DNA of 34,896 nt from DASSUW01 sp036520135 (GCA_036520135.1 DATDKF010000264.1:1-34896); one strand, 5' to 3'; positions 1 through 7,393 are shown, counted from the stretch's first letter. Notes: a model not told the origin generated them from the sequence alone. Made by a program: numbers and translations.

Positions 1-1023
1 GCACTCGCGCACGATCGCCTCGCCGAAGACCTGGGTGTACTGCGGCGGCGCGGCGCTTTTGGGCTTGCTCGGCGCGGGCCGCCCGTCGGCGATCGACTTG
101 GGCTTGGCGGCATGCCACTTCTCCATGCCCTCCAGGCCGCCGTCCTCGGCGGGAGCGAAGCCCTTGCCCTTGACCGTCGCGACGTGGATGACGACCGGCC
201 GCTCGGCCTCGAATGCGGCGCGCAGCGCCTTGCGCACGGCACGCACGTCGTGGCCGTCGATCACGCCCATATAGGCCCAGTCGAGCTCCTCCCACCACAG
301 CCCCGGCTGCCACAGCGCCTTGACCGACTCCTTGACCTGCGGCCCGAGGCGCTCGAACGCCGCGCCGATCCCGCCCGGCAGCCGCGTGAGCTTCTCCTCG
401 ACGCCCTCGCGCGCCTTCCACAGCCCCGGGTCGAGCCGGACGCGGTTGAAGTAGCGCGACAGCGCGCCGACGTTCGGCGCGATCGACATCCCGTTGTCAT
501 TGAGGATCACGACGAGCGGCGTCCCGAGCCCGCCGGCCTGGTGCACCGCCTCGAACGCGACGCCGCCGGTCATGGCGCCGTCGCCGACGACGGCGACGAC
601 CTTGCCGTCCTCCCCCGCGCCGTGCCGCATGGCCTCCTTGAGGCCGACCGCGTAGCCGATGGCGGTCGACGCATGGCCGGCGCCCATGATGTCGTGCTCG
701 GACTCGTGGATCGAACAGAACGGCGCGAGGCCGCCGTACTGGCGGATCGTCTGCAGCCGGTCGCGGCGCCCGGTGAGCACTTTGTGCGGGTAGGCCTGGT
801 GTCCGACGTCCCACACGACCTTGTCGCGCGGAGACGCCAGCAGCGAGTGCACGGCGACCGCGATCTCGCAGCTCCCCAGGTTGGCGCCGAAGTGCCCGCC
901 GATCTCGCCGACCGTGTCGATCAGCAGCTCGCGCACCTCCTGCGCGACCTGCTGCAGCTCGTCCTCGGACAGGCCGTGCAGGTCCTGGGGGCGGTCGATG
1001 CGGTCGAGGATTGGCTTGCTCAT
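1..1023 (-). CDS. dxs: 1-deoxy-D-xylulose-5-phosphate synthase, N-terminal part (3' end outside window)
   Basis: Condenses pyruvate and glyceraldehyde-3-phosphate to DXP, the first step of the MEP isoprenoid pathway; thiamine-diphosphate dependent and cytosolic. The 341 visible codons begin MSKPILDRIDRPQDL and contain the family blocks GGHFGANLGSCE, WDVGHQAYPHK and the ThDP/Mg site VVGDGAMTGG followed by NDNGMSI. The reading frame is open to base 1, so about half the usual ~620-residue protein is missing. The ATG overlaps the TGA of the upstream prenyl synthase gene (ATGA, 1020-1023), which supports both the start and translational coupling. Dxs and the prenyl synthase act in the same pathway. 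The identification is secure. Confidence 0.97.
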   Translation of the reverse strand, partial: MSKPILDRIDRPQDLHGLSEDELQQVAQEVRELLIDTVGEIGGHFGANLGSCEIAVAVHSLLASPRDKVVWDVGHQAYPHKVLTGRRDRLQTIRQYGGLAPFCSIHESEHDIMGAGHASTAIGYAVGLKEAMRHGAGEDGKVVAVVGDGAMTGGVAFEAVHQAGGLGTPLVVILNDNGMSIAPNVGALSRYFNRVRLDPGLWKAREGVEEKLTRLPGGIGAAFERLGPQVKESVKALWQPGLWWEELDWAYMGVIDGHDVRAVRKALRAAFEAERPVVIHVATVKGKGFAPAEDGGLEGMEKWHAAKPKSIADGRPAPSKPKSAAPPQYTQVFGEAIVREC

Positions 1024-1892
1024 GACGAACGGGTGTAGATGAAGTCCGTGATCTGCTCGAGCTCCCGCGCGCCGCCGGCCCGGGTGAGTGCTTCCCGGGC
1101 GTGGCGGTGCGAATCGGCGGCCATCCGGCGCGCTCCGTCAACACCGTACTGGCTCACGTAAGTCAGCTTCCCATGGCGCTCATCGCTGCCCTGCGGCTTA
1201 CCCAGGGAGTCCTCGGTCCCAGTCACGTCGAGGATGTCATCGACGATCTGGAAGAGAAGCCCCAGCTCGGCCGCGAAGGCTCGGAAGTCAGGCAGTCTAG
1301 TGGAGCCGGCCTCCCCGCTTGTGAGGAGCAGCACGCACTCCACCGACGCGGCGATCAGCCGGCCCGTCTTTAGCTCATGCAGCCGGCGCAGGCCGACCTC
1401 GCCGTCGGGCACGAGGTTGCGCACGTCGATGTACTGGCCGCCGACCATGCCGCCGACGCCGGTCGCGGCCGCGAGCTCGGCCGCGGCCTCGAGCACCTTC
1501 GCCGGCTCGCCCTCCTGCTCGCGCAGCAGGTGGTGGAACGCCTCGGCGTACAGGCCGTCGCCGGCCAGGATCGCCACGCCCTCGCCGTACTTGACGTGGC
1601 ACGTCGGGCGCCCGCGGCGCAGGTCGTCGTCGTCCATCGCCGGCAGATCGTCGTGGATCAGCGAGTACGTGTGGATGAGCTCGAGCGCCGCGGCGAGCGG
1701 GAGCACGGTCGCGGCCGTGCGGCCGAGCGCGCTGGCGGTCGCCAGCGCGAGCACGGGCCGGATTCGCTTGCCCCCCGCGAGCAGCGAGTAGCGCATCGCC
1801 TCCTCGAGGCCGGCGGTGCCCGACTCGCCGGAGAACCGCAGCTGTTCCAGGTAGGCCTCCACCTGCGTGCGCAGGTGCTCCGGGTAGCTCAC
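1020..1892 (-). CDS. ispA: Polyprenyl (farnesyl/geranylgeranyl) diphosphate synthase
   Basis: Class I trans-prenyltransferase that adds IPP units to allylic diphosphates. The 290-residue product has the first aspartate-rich motif DDLPAMDDDDLRRG (about residues 81-94, the DDxxxxD form of bacterial FPP synthases), the GGKRIRP substrate-binding block near residue 40 and the second motif QIVDDILDVTG near residue 225. Product length (C15 or C20) cannot be read from the sequence. The start chosen is GTG at 1892, in a GTGA overlap with the xseB stop; a longer frame reaching 1991 has only low-complexity Arg-rich sequence and overlaps xseB. It lies directly upstream of dxs in the same operon. Confidence 0.93.
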   Translation of the reverse strand: MSYPEHLRTQVEAYLEQLRFSGESGTAGLEEAMRYSLLAGGKRIRPVLALATASALGRTAATVLPLAAALELIHTYSLIHDDLPAMDDDDLRRGRPTCHVKYGEGVAILAGDGLYAEAFHHLLREQEGEPAKVLEAAAELAAATGVGGMVGGQYIDVRNLVPDGEVGLRRLHELKTGRLIAASVECVLLLTSGEAGSTRLPDFRAFAAELGLLFQIVDDILDVTGTEDSLGKPQGSDERHGKLTYVSQYGVDGARRMAADSHRHAREALTRAGGARELEQITDFIYTRSS

Positions 1893-2110
1893 TGCTCGAG
1901 GGCGAGCTGGCCGGCCGGGCCTGGCCCGGCGTCGGCGGCGCGGACCTCGCGGTCCAGCTCGGCGCCGGCCTCCGCGGCCAGCCGGGCGCACTCGTCCACG
2001 AGCGCGGCGGCCCGGTCGGGCGCGAGGTCCCCGGCGCGCAGCTCCGCGGCCGTGCGCTCGAGGCGGTCGACGATCTTGTCGAGGATCTCAGGCGGCATGC
2101 GCCCCGCCAT
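1889..2110 (-). CDS. xseB: Exodeoxyribonuclease VII small subunit
   Basis: Small helical subunit that joins XseA to degrade single-stranded DNA. The 73-residue length and the pattern ILDKIVDRLER...GDLAPDRAAALVDECARLA fit the XseB family (short two-helix hairpin with an acidic L/EE-rich register). XseA is not in the window. The 5' end overlaps the nusB 3' end by 23 nt, and the TGA overlaps the GTG of the prenyl synthase gene. The Ala-rich C-terminal tail is poorly conserved. Assignment rests on size, pattern and the common xseB-ispA-dxs neighbourhood. Confidence 0.8.
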   Translation of the reverse strand: MAGRMPPEILDKIVDRLERTAAELRAGDLAPDRAAALVDECARLAAEAGAELDREVRAADAGPGPAGQLALEQ

Positions 2111-2504
2111 TCTCGCGCACCTCGCGCAGGACCGCTCCGAGGATGCCGTTCACGAAGCCGGGCGCGTCCGCGCCGCAGAACGCCTTGGCGGTCTCGACCG
2201 CCTCGTCGATCGCACCCTCGGCCGGGATCGGGTGGTCGGCCTCGACGAGGTCCGGGTGCAGCATCTCCAGCAGCGCCGTGCGCAGGATCGCGCGCTCGAG
2301 CGGGGCGATGCGATCGATCGCCCAGCCCTTCGCGTGGCCCGCGATCCGCTCGTCGAGCTCCGGCGCGTAGTCGGCCGTCGCGTGCGCGAGCGCGCGCGTG
2401 AACGACCCGGCGTCGCGCGCGAAGACCTCGTCGAGCGGCCGACCGGTCAGGTCGTGCTGGTAGAGGGCGAAGACCGCCGCGCGGCGCTGTTCGGACCGGC
2501 GCAT
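2088..2504 (-). CDS. nusB: Transcription antitermination factor NusB
   Basis: RNA-binding all-helical protein that forms the NusB-NusE (S10) heterodimer on boxA during rRNA antitermination. The 138 residues begin MRRSEQRRAAVFALYQHDLTG and contain WAIDRIAPLERAILRTALLEML and the C-terminal AKAFCGADAPGFVNGILGAV, all typical of NusB. The start ATG at 2504 lies 5 nt after the efp stop; a longer open frame to 2762 is only the efp antiframe. The gene order efp-nusB is widely conserved. Complete and ordinary in length. Confidence 0.95.
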   Translation of the reverse strand: MRRSEQRRAAVFALYQHDLTGRPLDEVFARDAGSFTRALAHATADYAPELDERIAGHAKGWAIDRIAPLERAILRTALLEMLHPDLVEADHPIPAEGAIDEAVETAKAFCGADAPGFVNGILGAVLREVRENGGAHAA

Positions 2505-2509
2505 CGGAG

Positions 2510-3070
2510 CTACGCGCGCGACATGTACGAGCCGGACCGCGTGTCGACCTTGATCCGGTCCCCGATGTTCACGAACAGCGGGACGTTCACGGTCGCGCCG
2601 GTCTCGAGCGTCGCCGGCTTGTTGCCGCCGCCGGAGGCGGTGTCGCCCTTCACGCCCGGCTCGGTGTGCGTGACCTCGAGCTCGACCGACGCCGACAGCT
2701 GGAGGTCCGACGGCTCGTTGTCGATGAACAGCAGGTCGACCGTCTCGCTCGGCTTGACCCACTTGAGCGTGTCCTTCACGCCGTCCTCGGGGATCGCGAG
2801 CTGCTCGAAGGACGCCTCGTCCATGAAGTGCGCGTCGGTCCCGTCGGCGTACAGGAACTGCATCTTGCGCGCCTCGGTCCGCACCGGCCGGAACTTCTCC
2901 CCCGCCCGGAACGTGCGGTCGATCACCGCGCCGTCAGCGGCCCGGCGCAGCTTCGTGCGCACGAACGCCCCGCCCTTGCCGGGCTTGACGTGCTGGAACT
3001 CGAGGATCTTGAAGACGGTCCCCTCGACCTCGATGTGGTTGCCGTTCTTGAACTGGTTTGTGCTGATCAC
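2510..3070 (-). CDS. efp: Translation elongation factor P
   Basis: Binds between the P and E sites and rescues ribosomes stalled at polyproline. The 186-residue product starts MISTNQFKNGNHIEVEG and has three OB-type domains. The loop that reaches the peptidyl-transferase centre is KPGKGGAFVRTKL with the tip lysine at residue 32, the PGKGGA form found in many Gram-positive and actinobacterial EF-Ps. No modification gene (epmA/yjeK) is nearby. The start is GTG at 3070, overlapping the TGA of the upstream DUF559 gene (GTGA, 3067-3070), while a TAGAAT -10-like box at 3080-3085 suggests it also has its own promoter. Downstream nusB follows after 5 nt. Confidence 0.97.
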   Translation of the reverse strand: MISTNQFKNGNHIEVEGTVFKILEFQHVKPGKGGAFVRTKLRRAADGAVIDRTFRAGEKFRPVRTEARKMQFLYADGTDAHFMDEASFEQLAIPEDGVKDTLKWVKPSETVDLLFIDNEPSDLQLSASVELEVTHTEPGVKGDTASGGGNKPATLETGATVNVPLFVNIGDRIKVDTRSGSYMSRA

Positions 3071-4005
3071 GAGCCCTGGATTCTAGGAGCGCCGGCGCTC
3101 GTGAAGCGGGCGAGCGTCTGGCGCCGGTGGGAGATCACCTGGTCCCAGGTCACGCGGACGACGCGCTCGCCGTGGGCCTCGAGCAGGGCCTGGCGGATGG
3201 CGTCGTCCTCCCGGGCGAGCCGGTGGTCGTGCCAGGCGGCGCCGTCGGCTTCGACGACGAGGCGCTGGGCGGGCCAGCGGAAGTCGGGGATGACGCGGCG
3301 GCCCGCGACGATGATCGGGACGTTGACCCGCGGTGGTTCGAGGCCTCCGCTGCGGATGAGGTCGAGGACCGCGTCCTCGAGCTCGCTCCGGGTGGGTGGA
3401 AGGCCGGAGGCGATGACGCGGCTGAGCTTGCTGGCGCGCGGGGCTCGGGTCAGGGTGTCGAGCAGCTGTCTCATGTTCACGAGGCCGTTCGAGTGGGCCT
3501 GGCGGGTGGTGCGGCGCAGCAGGTCGAACTTCAGCTTGTAGGAGAGGTCGAAAAGCGTTCGGGCGGGGGTGGTGGTCGGGATCATGTGACGGCGCGTGAT
3601 GTCGCGGGCGTCGAGGCTCGCGCGGTGCGCCTTGATGCCTGGGTGGATCTTTAGCTTCGGCGCCGTGATCTCGGGGTGGCGGCCGTCCCAGGGGAGGATC
3701 CCGTGGAGGGCCGCGGCCGAGAAGTGGCTGAGGACGGCGGTGGGGCCGCAGGCCTTGACGGCGGCGAGGAAACGGCCGCGGAGCGGTGGGTTGGGATGGC
3801 CGACGGCGTACACCCCGCGGTGGAGGGGGTGCAGGTGGCCGGCCCGCACGCGGCTCCAGACCCCGTCGTCCGACAACCCGCATGCCCGTAGCTCGTGGAT
3901 CGAGACGACGCCCCACTGGGCCGCGGCCAGGCGCGCGACGCGAACGTCGAGTTGTTCGGGCTGAGGCCGAACAACTCGACGTTCGGTGCGGATCCCGGGC
4001 GGCAT
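3067..4005 (-). CDS. AbiEi-like antitoxin-domain / DUF559 (Vsr-like endonuclease fold) protein
   Basis: A two-part protein of about 312 residues. The N-terminal half (VARLAAAQWGVVSIHELRA...GVYAVGHPNP) matches the winged-helix AbiEi 'type IV antitoxin' N-terminal domain; the C-terminal ~110 residues (VIPDFRWPAQRLVVEADG, then VVRVTWDQVI) match DUF559, a fold related to Vsr-type PD-(D/E)xK nucleases. Such proteins are common in actinobacteria, often without an obvious toxin partner, and their function is not established. I chose ATG at 4005; a TTG at 4032 is also in frame. A 19-bp perfect inverted repeat (3941-3985) lies inside its first codons. Its TGA overlaps the efp GTG. No toxin gene is adjacent. 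Confidence 0.8.
   Translation of the reverse strand: MPPGIRTERRVVRPQPEQLDVRVARLAAAQWGVVSIHELRACGLSDDGVWSRVRAGHLHPLHRGVYAVGHPNPPLRGRFLAAVKACGPTAVLSHFSAAALHGILPWDGRHPEITAPKLKIHPGIKAHRASLDARDITRRHMIPTTTPARTLFDLSYKLKFDLLRRTTRQAHSNGLVNMRQLLDTLTRAPRASKLSRVIASGLPPTRSELEDAVLDLIRSGGLEPPRVNVPIIVAGRRVIPDFRWPAQRLVVEADGAAWHDHRLAREDDAIRQALLEAHGERVVRVTWDQVISHRRQTLARFTSAGAPRIQGS
3080..3100 (-). promoter_or_regulatory. Candidate efp promoter -10 with adjacent palindrome
   Basis: On the minus strand TAGAAT (3080-3085) ends 9 nt before the GTG of efp, so transcripts would have almost no leader. Directly upstream sits a perfect 14-bp palindrome GAGCGCCGGCGCTC (3087-3100), which could be an operator or only a chance GC-rich dyad. 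No good -35 is visible. The site lies inside the 3' end of the upstream DUF559 gene. Confidence 0.35.
3941..3985. repeat. Perfect 19-bp inverted repeat with 7-nt loop
   Basis: Bases 3941-3959 are exactly the reverse complement of 3967-3985, separated by GCTGAGG. The repeat sits within the 5' coding part of the DUF559 gene and encodes polar residues just before the AbiEi-like domain. There is no T-run on either side, so it is not a typical intrinsic terminator. I saw no second copy in this window. Confidence 0.9.
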
Positions 4006-4053
4006 GAGGCGACTGTGCCGCGTCCCGTGCAACGGAACAACACGCGACCGTGT

Positions 4054-4470
4054 CTAGATCGCGTACATCGACAACACGAAGACCAACGCGGCGAGGCCGA
4101 AGTACCCGAACAGCAGCCCGACCAGCGCCGCGGTCCGCCCCGTCTCCGTCCCTGCCGAGCGGGAGATCTGGTGGAGCGCGAGGTGCCCGGTGACGATCGC
4201 CGCGATCGAGCCGAGCCAGCCCATCCACAGCAGGCTCGAGACGAGCGAGACGATCGCGAGCACGTTCACGCGGCTCCCGGGCCGGACGAACACGAGCGGC
4301 TCGGGCTCGGGCGTGACGTCCTCCGTGAGCGCGGCCAGCTCCGCGATGTGTCGGGCCGCGTAGGCCGCCCCCAGGCGCTCCTCCAGCTCGTCGGCGTCCA
4401 GCCGCCCGTCGAGCGCGGCGGCGCGCAACCGCTCCACCGCGGCATCGCGATCGGCGTCTGAGGCGCGCAC
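4054..4470 (-). CDS. DUF1707 / DUF4190-type small membrane protein
   Basis: The product (138 residues) begins VRASDADRDAAVERLRAAAL and continues GRLDADELEERLGAAYAARH, the DUF1707 signature (SHOCT-like, about residues 1-50). Two hydrophobic segments follow (roughly residues 72-95 and 110-136), with GHLALHQI between them as in DUF4190 proteins. Function is unknown; these are common actinobacterial membrane proteins. The GTG at 4470 is chosen because DUF1707 normally begins there; the longer frame adds only the antiframe of the divergent gene. A TACGCT hexamer (4478-4483) ends 7 nt before the GTG, so the mRNA is probably leaderless. Divergent from the MarR-GNAT gene with 66 bp between starts. 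Confidence 0.85.
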   Translation of the reverse strand: MRASDADRDAAVERLRAAALDGRLDADELEERLGAAYAARHIAELAALTEDVTPEPEPLVFVRPGSRVNVLAIVSLVSSLLWMGWLGSIAAIVTGHLALHQISRSAGTETGRTAALVGLLFGYFGLAALVFVLSMYAI

Positions 4471-4477
4471 AGCGCCA

Positions 4478-4534
4478 AGCGTAGTGCCGCACGCACGGTT
4501 GACAGAATCTGACGAACCGTTGACTATGGCAACG
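4478..4534. promoter_or_regulatory. Divergent promoter region with MarR-type operator
   Basis: For the plus-strand MarR-GNAT gene there is a perfect -35 TTGACA (4499-4504), a 17-bp spacer and GACTAT (4522-4527), with ATG 9 nt later. A near-palindrome, CGTTGAC-TAT-GGCAACG (4518-4534), overlaps this -10 and resembles MarR-family operators, consistent with autorepression. For the minus-strand DUF1707 gene TACGCT (4478-4483) precedes GTG by 7 nt. Confidence 0.6.
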
Positions 4535-4536
4535 AA

Positions 4537-5475
4537 ATGGCCACCACCACGCCCACCCGCATCGCCGCGGTCCGCGCGTTCAACCGCTTCTACACCCGGC
4601 GGCTCGGGATGCTCGGCTCGGGCCTGCTCGGCACCGCCCACCCGCTCCCCCAGGCGCGCGTCCTCTACGAGCTCGGGCAGCGCCCCGTCACGATGGTCGC
4701 CGACCTGCGCGCCACGCTCGACCTCGACGCCGGCTATCTCAGCCGCCTGCTCGCGGGCCTGGAGAAGAGCGGCCTCGTCGAGCGCCGCCCGTCACCGGAT
4801 GACGCTCGCCGCCAGGAGATCCGCCTCACCAAACTCGGCAACCGCGCGTTCGCCGAGCTCGACGCCCGCTCGAAGGAGGAGATCCAGGAGCTGCTCGAGC
4901 GCCTCTCCGATCCCGACCAGCGCCGCCTGCTCGCCGCGATGCACGCGCTCGAGGACGCGTGGGACGGCGCCCCGCAGCGGCGCGCGTTCACCCTCCGCGC
5001 CCCCCAGCCGGGCGAGCTCGGCTGGGTCGTCCAGCGCCACGGAGCGCTCTACGCGCAGGAGCATGGCTTCGACGCCACCTTCGAGGCGCTCGTCGCGCAG
5101 ATCGTCGCCGACTACGCCAACCGCGACGACCCGCGCGAGCGTGCGTGGATCGCCGACGTCGCCGGCGCCCCCGCCGGCTGCGTCTTCTGCATGCGCGAGA
5201 GCGAGGACACGGCCAAGCTGCGGCTGCTGCTCGTCGAGCCGGACGCCCGCGGGACCGGCGTCGGCGCCCGGCTCGTGGAGGAGTGTGTGCGGTTCGCCGA
5301 GCAGGCCGGCTACGCGACGATCACGCTGTGGACGCAGAGCGTCCTCGAGGACGCCCAGCGCCTCTACGCGCGGGCCGGTTTCGCGATCACCGGCTCACAG
5401 CCGCACCACAGCTTCGGGCGCGACCTGGTCGACCAGACGTGGACGCGGGAGCTCAGTCCCCCGAGTCGTACTTGA
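4537..5475 (+). CDS. MarR-family regulator fused to a GNAT acetyltransferase
   Basis: A 312-residue fusion. Residues ~1-140 form a MarR winged helix (ARVLYELGQRPVTMVADLRA; DAGYLSRLLAGLEKSGLVER; wing RRPSPDDARRQEIRLT). Residues ~150-305 form a GNAT domain with the acetyl-CoA loop VEPDARGTGVGARLVEECVRF and the C-terminal YARAGF. This architecture is known and widespread; the acetyl acceptor is usually unknown. The ATG at 4537 has no Shine-Dalgarno and sits 2 nt after a MarR-like palindrome. Its 3' end overlaps the convergent dodecin gene by 23 nt. Confidence 0.93.
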   Translation: MATTTPTRIAAVRAFNRFYTRRLGMLGSGLLGTAHPLPQARVLYELGQRPVTMVADLRATLDLDAGYLSRLLAGLEKSGLVERRPSPDDARRQEIRLTKLGNRAFAELDARSKEEIQELLERLSDPDQRRLLAAMHALEDAWDGAPQRRAFTLRAPQPGELGWVVQRHGALYAQEHGFDATFEALVAQIVADYANRDDPRERAWIADVAGAPAGCVFCMRESEDTAKLRLLLVEPDARGTGVGARLVEECVRFAEQAGYATITLWTQSVLEDAQRLYARAGFAITGSQPHHSFGRDLVDQTWTRELSPPSRT

Positions 5476-5668
5476 ATGAGATCGCCAGCCGCACGCGGAA
5501 GCTGCTGACCGACCCGTTCTCGATCGTCACGTCCTCGCGCACCACTTCCGCGATGCGCAGGTCGCGGACCGTCTTCGCGGCGGTCTCGACCGCGTTGCGT
5601 GCAGCCGCCTCCCACGACTCGCTGCTGACTCCGATCACCTCGGTCACGCGATAGACGCTGTCGGCCAT
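5453..5668 (-). CDS. Dodecin (flavin-binding small protein)
   Basis: The 71-residue protein MADSVYRVTEVIGVSSES...WEAAARNAVETAAKTVRDLR...SFRVRLAISFKYD is a complete dodecin: a beta strand, one helix, then two strands, assembling as a hollow dodecamer that stores or buffers flavins. The tryptophan that stacks on the flavin follows the SES turn. The start at 5668 is fixed by a strong GGAGGGG Shine-Dalgarno just upstream; a longer frame to 5713 has no such site. Convergent and overlapping with the MarR-GNAT gene. Confidence 0.93.
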   Translation of the reverse strand: MADSVYRVTEVIGVSSESWEAAARNAVETAAKTVRDLRIAEVVREDVTIENGSVSSFRVRLAISFKYDSGD

Positions 5669-5721
5669 CTGGGCTCCCCTCCGGGTTGGACGGATGTGCC
5701 CGGACTCTCTCATGAAACGAC

Positions 5722-5747
5722 CGAGGCCCGCCGTCTGGCGGGCCTCG
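5722..5747 (-). terminator. Intrinsic terminator after the TSP3 protein gene
   Basis: Perfect 11-bp stem CGAGGCCCGCC / GGCGGGCCTCG with a 4-nt loop, located 22 nt beyond the stop of the minus-strand gene ending at 5769. On the minus strand it is followed by GTCGTTTC, a short T-rich stretch like that after the pilA terminator. Confidence 0.75.
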
Positions 5748-5768
5748 AGGAGAGCGGGAAGGCTCGGA

Positions 5769-7343
5769 TCAGTCCCAGATGAAGTAGTACTTGTCCTGGG
5801 GGTTGAACGGCGCCCACGGCGTGCCCTCGAGGTACGGGCGGCACGTGCGCGAGGCGCGGTGCGGGAGGCACGGGTTGAACGGATTCACGAAGCCGCTCGC
5901 CGTCAGGCCCGCGCGCGGCGTCGACGCGTCGTGCGGGTCCTCGTCGAGGATGCCGTCCGCCGGCGTGGTGTCGATGCCCGCGGCCAGGAGGCGGTTGCAC
6001 TCCATGATGTTCGGAACGTCATCGTGGTCCTGGTCGTCGGCGCCGTCGCGGACCCCGTCACCGTCGGTGTCGGCATCGTCGAGATCGGTCCCGGCGTACG
6101 ACAGCGGGTACCGCGTCTCGTTCTTGAACAGGCCGTCCCAGAGCGCGCGGTTCATGCAGCCCCGCGTCTCGGCGAAGTTAGACAGGCCGTCGGCATCCTC
6201 GTCGCGCTCGGCGTCGTCGAGCATGCCGTCGCGGTAGCCGCTGCCGAAGTCGTAGTAGTACCGCTCGTCGTTGGAGAGGATCCCGTCGCGGTTCGCGTCG
6301 CGGACGTCGAACGACGTGCGCGGCGCCCACCAGCTCGCCTGCGGATCGCCGAGGCTCGTGCCGATGTTGGCGAGCTGCACGGTGGCGTAGCCGGCCGAGG
6401 CCGCCCAGGCGAGGAATGCGGCCTGCTTGCTGTAGCCGGCCGCGGGCTGGGAGGGCGTCCGACGGCCCGTGCCGCCGGCGCGCGTGGAGAGCGTGAACTT
6501 CTCACCGGCCGAGTACGTGAGCGCGGAGAGCGACCGCGGCGAGCCGTTCTTGACCGTGTACTTCCAGAGGAGATACTCCTCCTTGAGCGTCAGCGAGTCG
6601 CCGTCGTGGTCGGTCTTCGCGTCCGTCCCGTCGAGCGCGTTCGGATACGGCCGCTTCGCCGGGTACGGGAGGTACTGGTTCGGGTTCTGGTGCTCGTCGT
6701 CGTTGAGGTCGCGAGCCGACTGGTACTCGTAGCCGTCCTCGACGCCGTCGCCGTCGGTATCGACGCCGCACGGGTCGAGCTTCAGCGACGTCTCGAGCGA
6801 GTCCGAGAGCAGGTCGTTGTCGTCATCCGCGTCGACGCGGTTGATCGCGCCGTCGCCGTCGCAGTCGGCGTTCGGGTCGACGACCGGCGGGGCCGGCGGC
6901 GCCGGCGGCTTCTCGGGGCCGACGATCGGCGACATGGCGCGGCTCGTGAACCGCTTGCCGAACCGGCTCGAGAGGACCCGCACGCTCAGGCGCGTCGGGA
7001 CCGGCGTGCCGTTCTTGACCACAAGCACCCTCTCGAGGCGCTTCGGCAGCTTGACCTTCAGCAGCTTGGTTGTGCCCTTGGCGGCCTTGACGAACACGAC
7101 CTTCGCGCCGGAGCGCTTGAAAGCGACCGTGTTCTTGTTCAGGCCACGGCGGAAGTGATGCCCGCGGATGGTCAGCGTCTCGCCGACGAACACGTGCTTG
7201 GGCGTGATGCGCGTGACCACGGGCGCGTGGGTCTTGGCTTGGGCGGTTGTCGTGCCCGCCACGGCGGGCACCAGCAGCGCGGGCAGCGCGACCAGCAGGC
7301 CGGCGCGGCGCAGCGGGGCGGGGGTGCGGGCTCGAAGTTCCAT
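5769..7343 (-). CDS. Secreted IPT/TIG plus thrombospondin type 3 calcium-binding protein
   Basis: The 524-residue product has a signal peptide (RR at 12-13, hydrophobic 15-30, likely cleavage AQA/K at 36-37). Residues ~40-130 resemble an IPT/TIG immunoglobulin-like fold (VVTRITPKHVFVGETLTIRG). From ~150 onward there are repeated calcium-binding loops: DCDGDGAINRVDADDDND, DTDGDGVEDGYE, DANRDGILSNDE, DEDADGLSNFAE, DTDGDGVRDGADDQDHDD. Such TSP3/EF-like loops bind many calcium ions and suggest an extracellular structural or adhesive role; no catalytic motif is visible. No LPXTG or membrane tail is seen, so it is probably released. Start ATG at 7343 with GATATC 7 nt upstream. A clear terminator follows. 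Confidence 0.82.
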   Translation of the reverse strand: MELRARTPAPLRRAGLLVALPALLVPAVAGTTTAQAKTHAPVVTRITPKHVFVGETLTIRGHHFRRGLNKNTVAFKRSGAKVVFVKAAKGTTKLLKVKLPKRLERVLVVKNGTPVPTRLSVRVLSSRFGKRFTSRAMSPIVGPEKPPAPPAPPVVDPNADCDGDGAINRVDADDDNDLLSDSLETSLKLDPCGVDTDGDGVEDGYEYQSARDLNDDEHQNPNQYLPYPAKRPYPNALDGTDAKTDHDGDSLTLKEEYLLWKYTVKNGSPRSLSALTYSAGEKFTLSTRAGGTGRRTPSQPAAGYSKQAAFLAWAASAGYATVQLANIGTSLGDPQASWWAPRTSFDVRDANRDGILSNDERYYYDFGSGYRDGMLDDAERDEDADGLSNFAETRGCMNRALWDGLFKNETRYPLSYAGTDLDDADTDGDGVRDGADDQDHDDVPNIMECNRLLAAGIDTTPADGILDEDPHDASTPRAGLTASGFVNPFNPCLPHRASRTCRPYLEGTPWAPFNPQDKYYFIWD

Positions 7344-7393
7344 CGCCCCCGATATCGGCGAGCCACGCGGATCGCTTGAGTGGGGTTTGTCCC

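Noticed and set aside
112..3086. Long plus-strand open frames opposite dxs, ispA, nusB and efp
   Set aside because: Arg/Ala/His-rich antiframes of well-conserved minus-strand genes, a common effect of high GC; no family similarity.
3071..4032. Complete type IV (AbiE) toxin-antitoxin system
   Set aside because: Only an AbiEi-like domain fused to DUF559 is present; no AbiEii nucleotidyltransferase toxin is adjacent.
5694..7379. 561-aa plus-strand open frame opposite the TSP3 protein gene
   Set aside because: Val/Arg/Asp-rich shadow; the minus strand carries a signal peptide and repeated calcium loops, and a terminator at its end.
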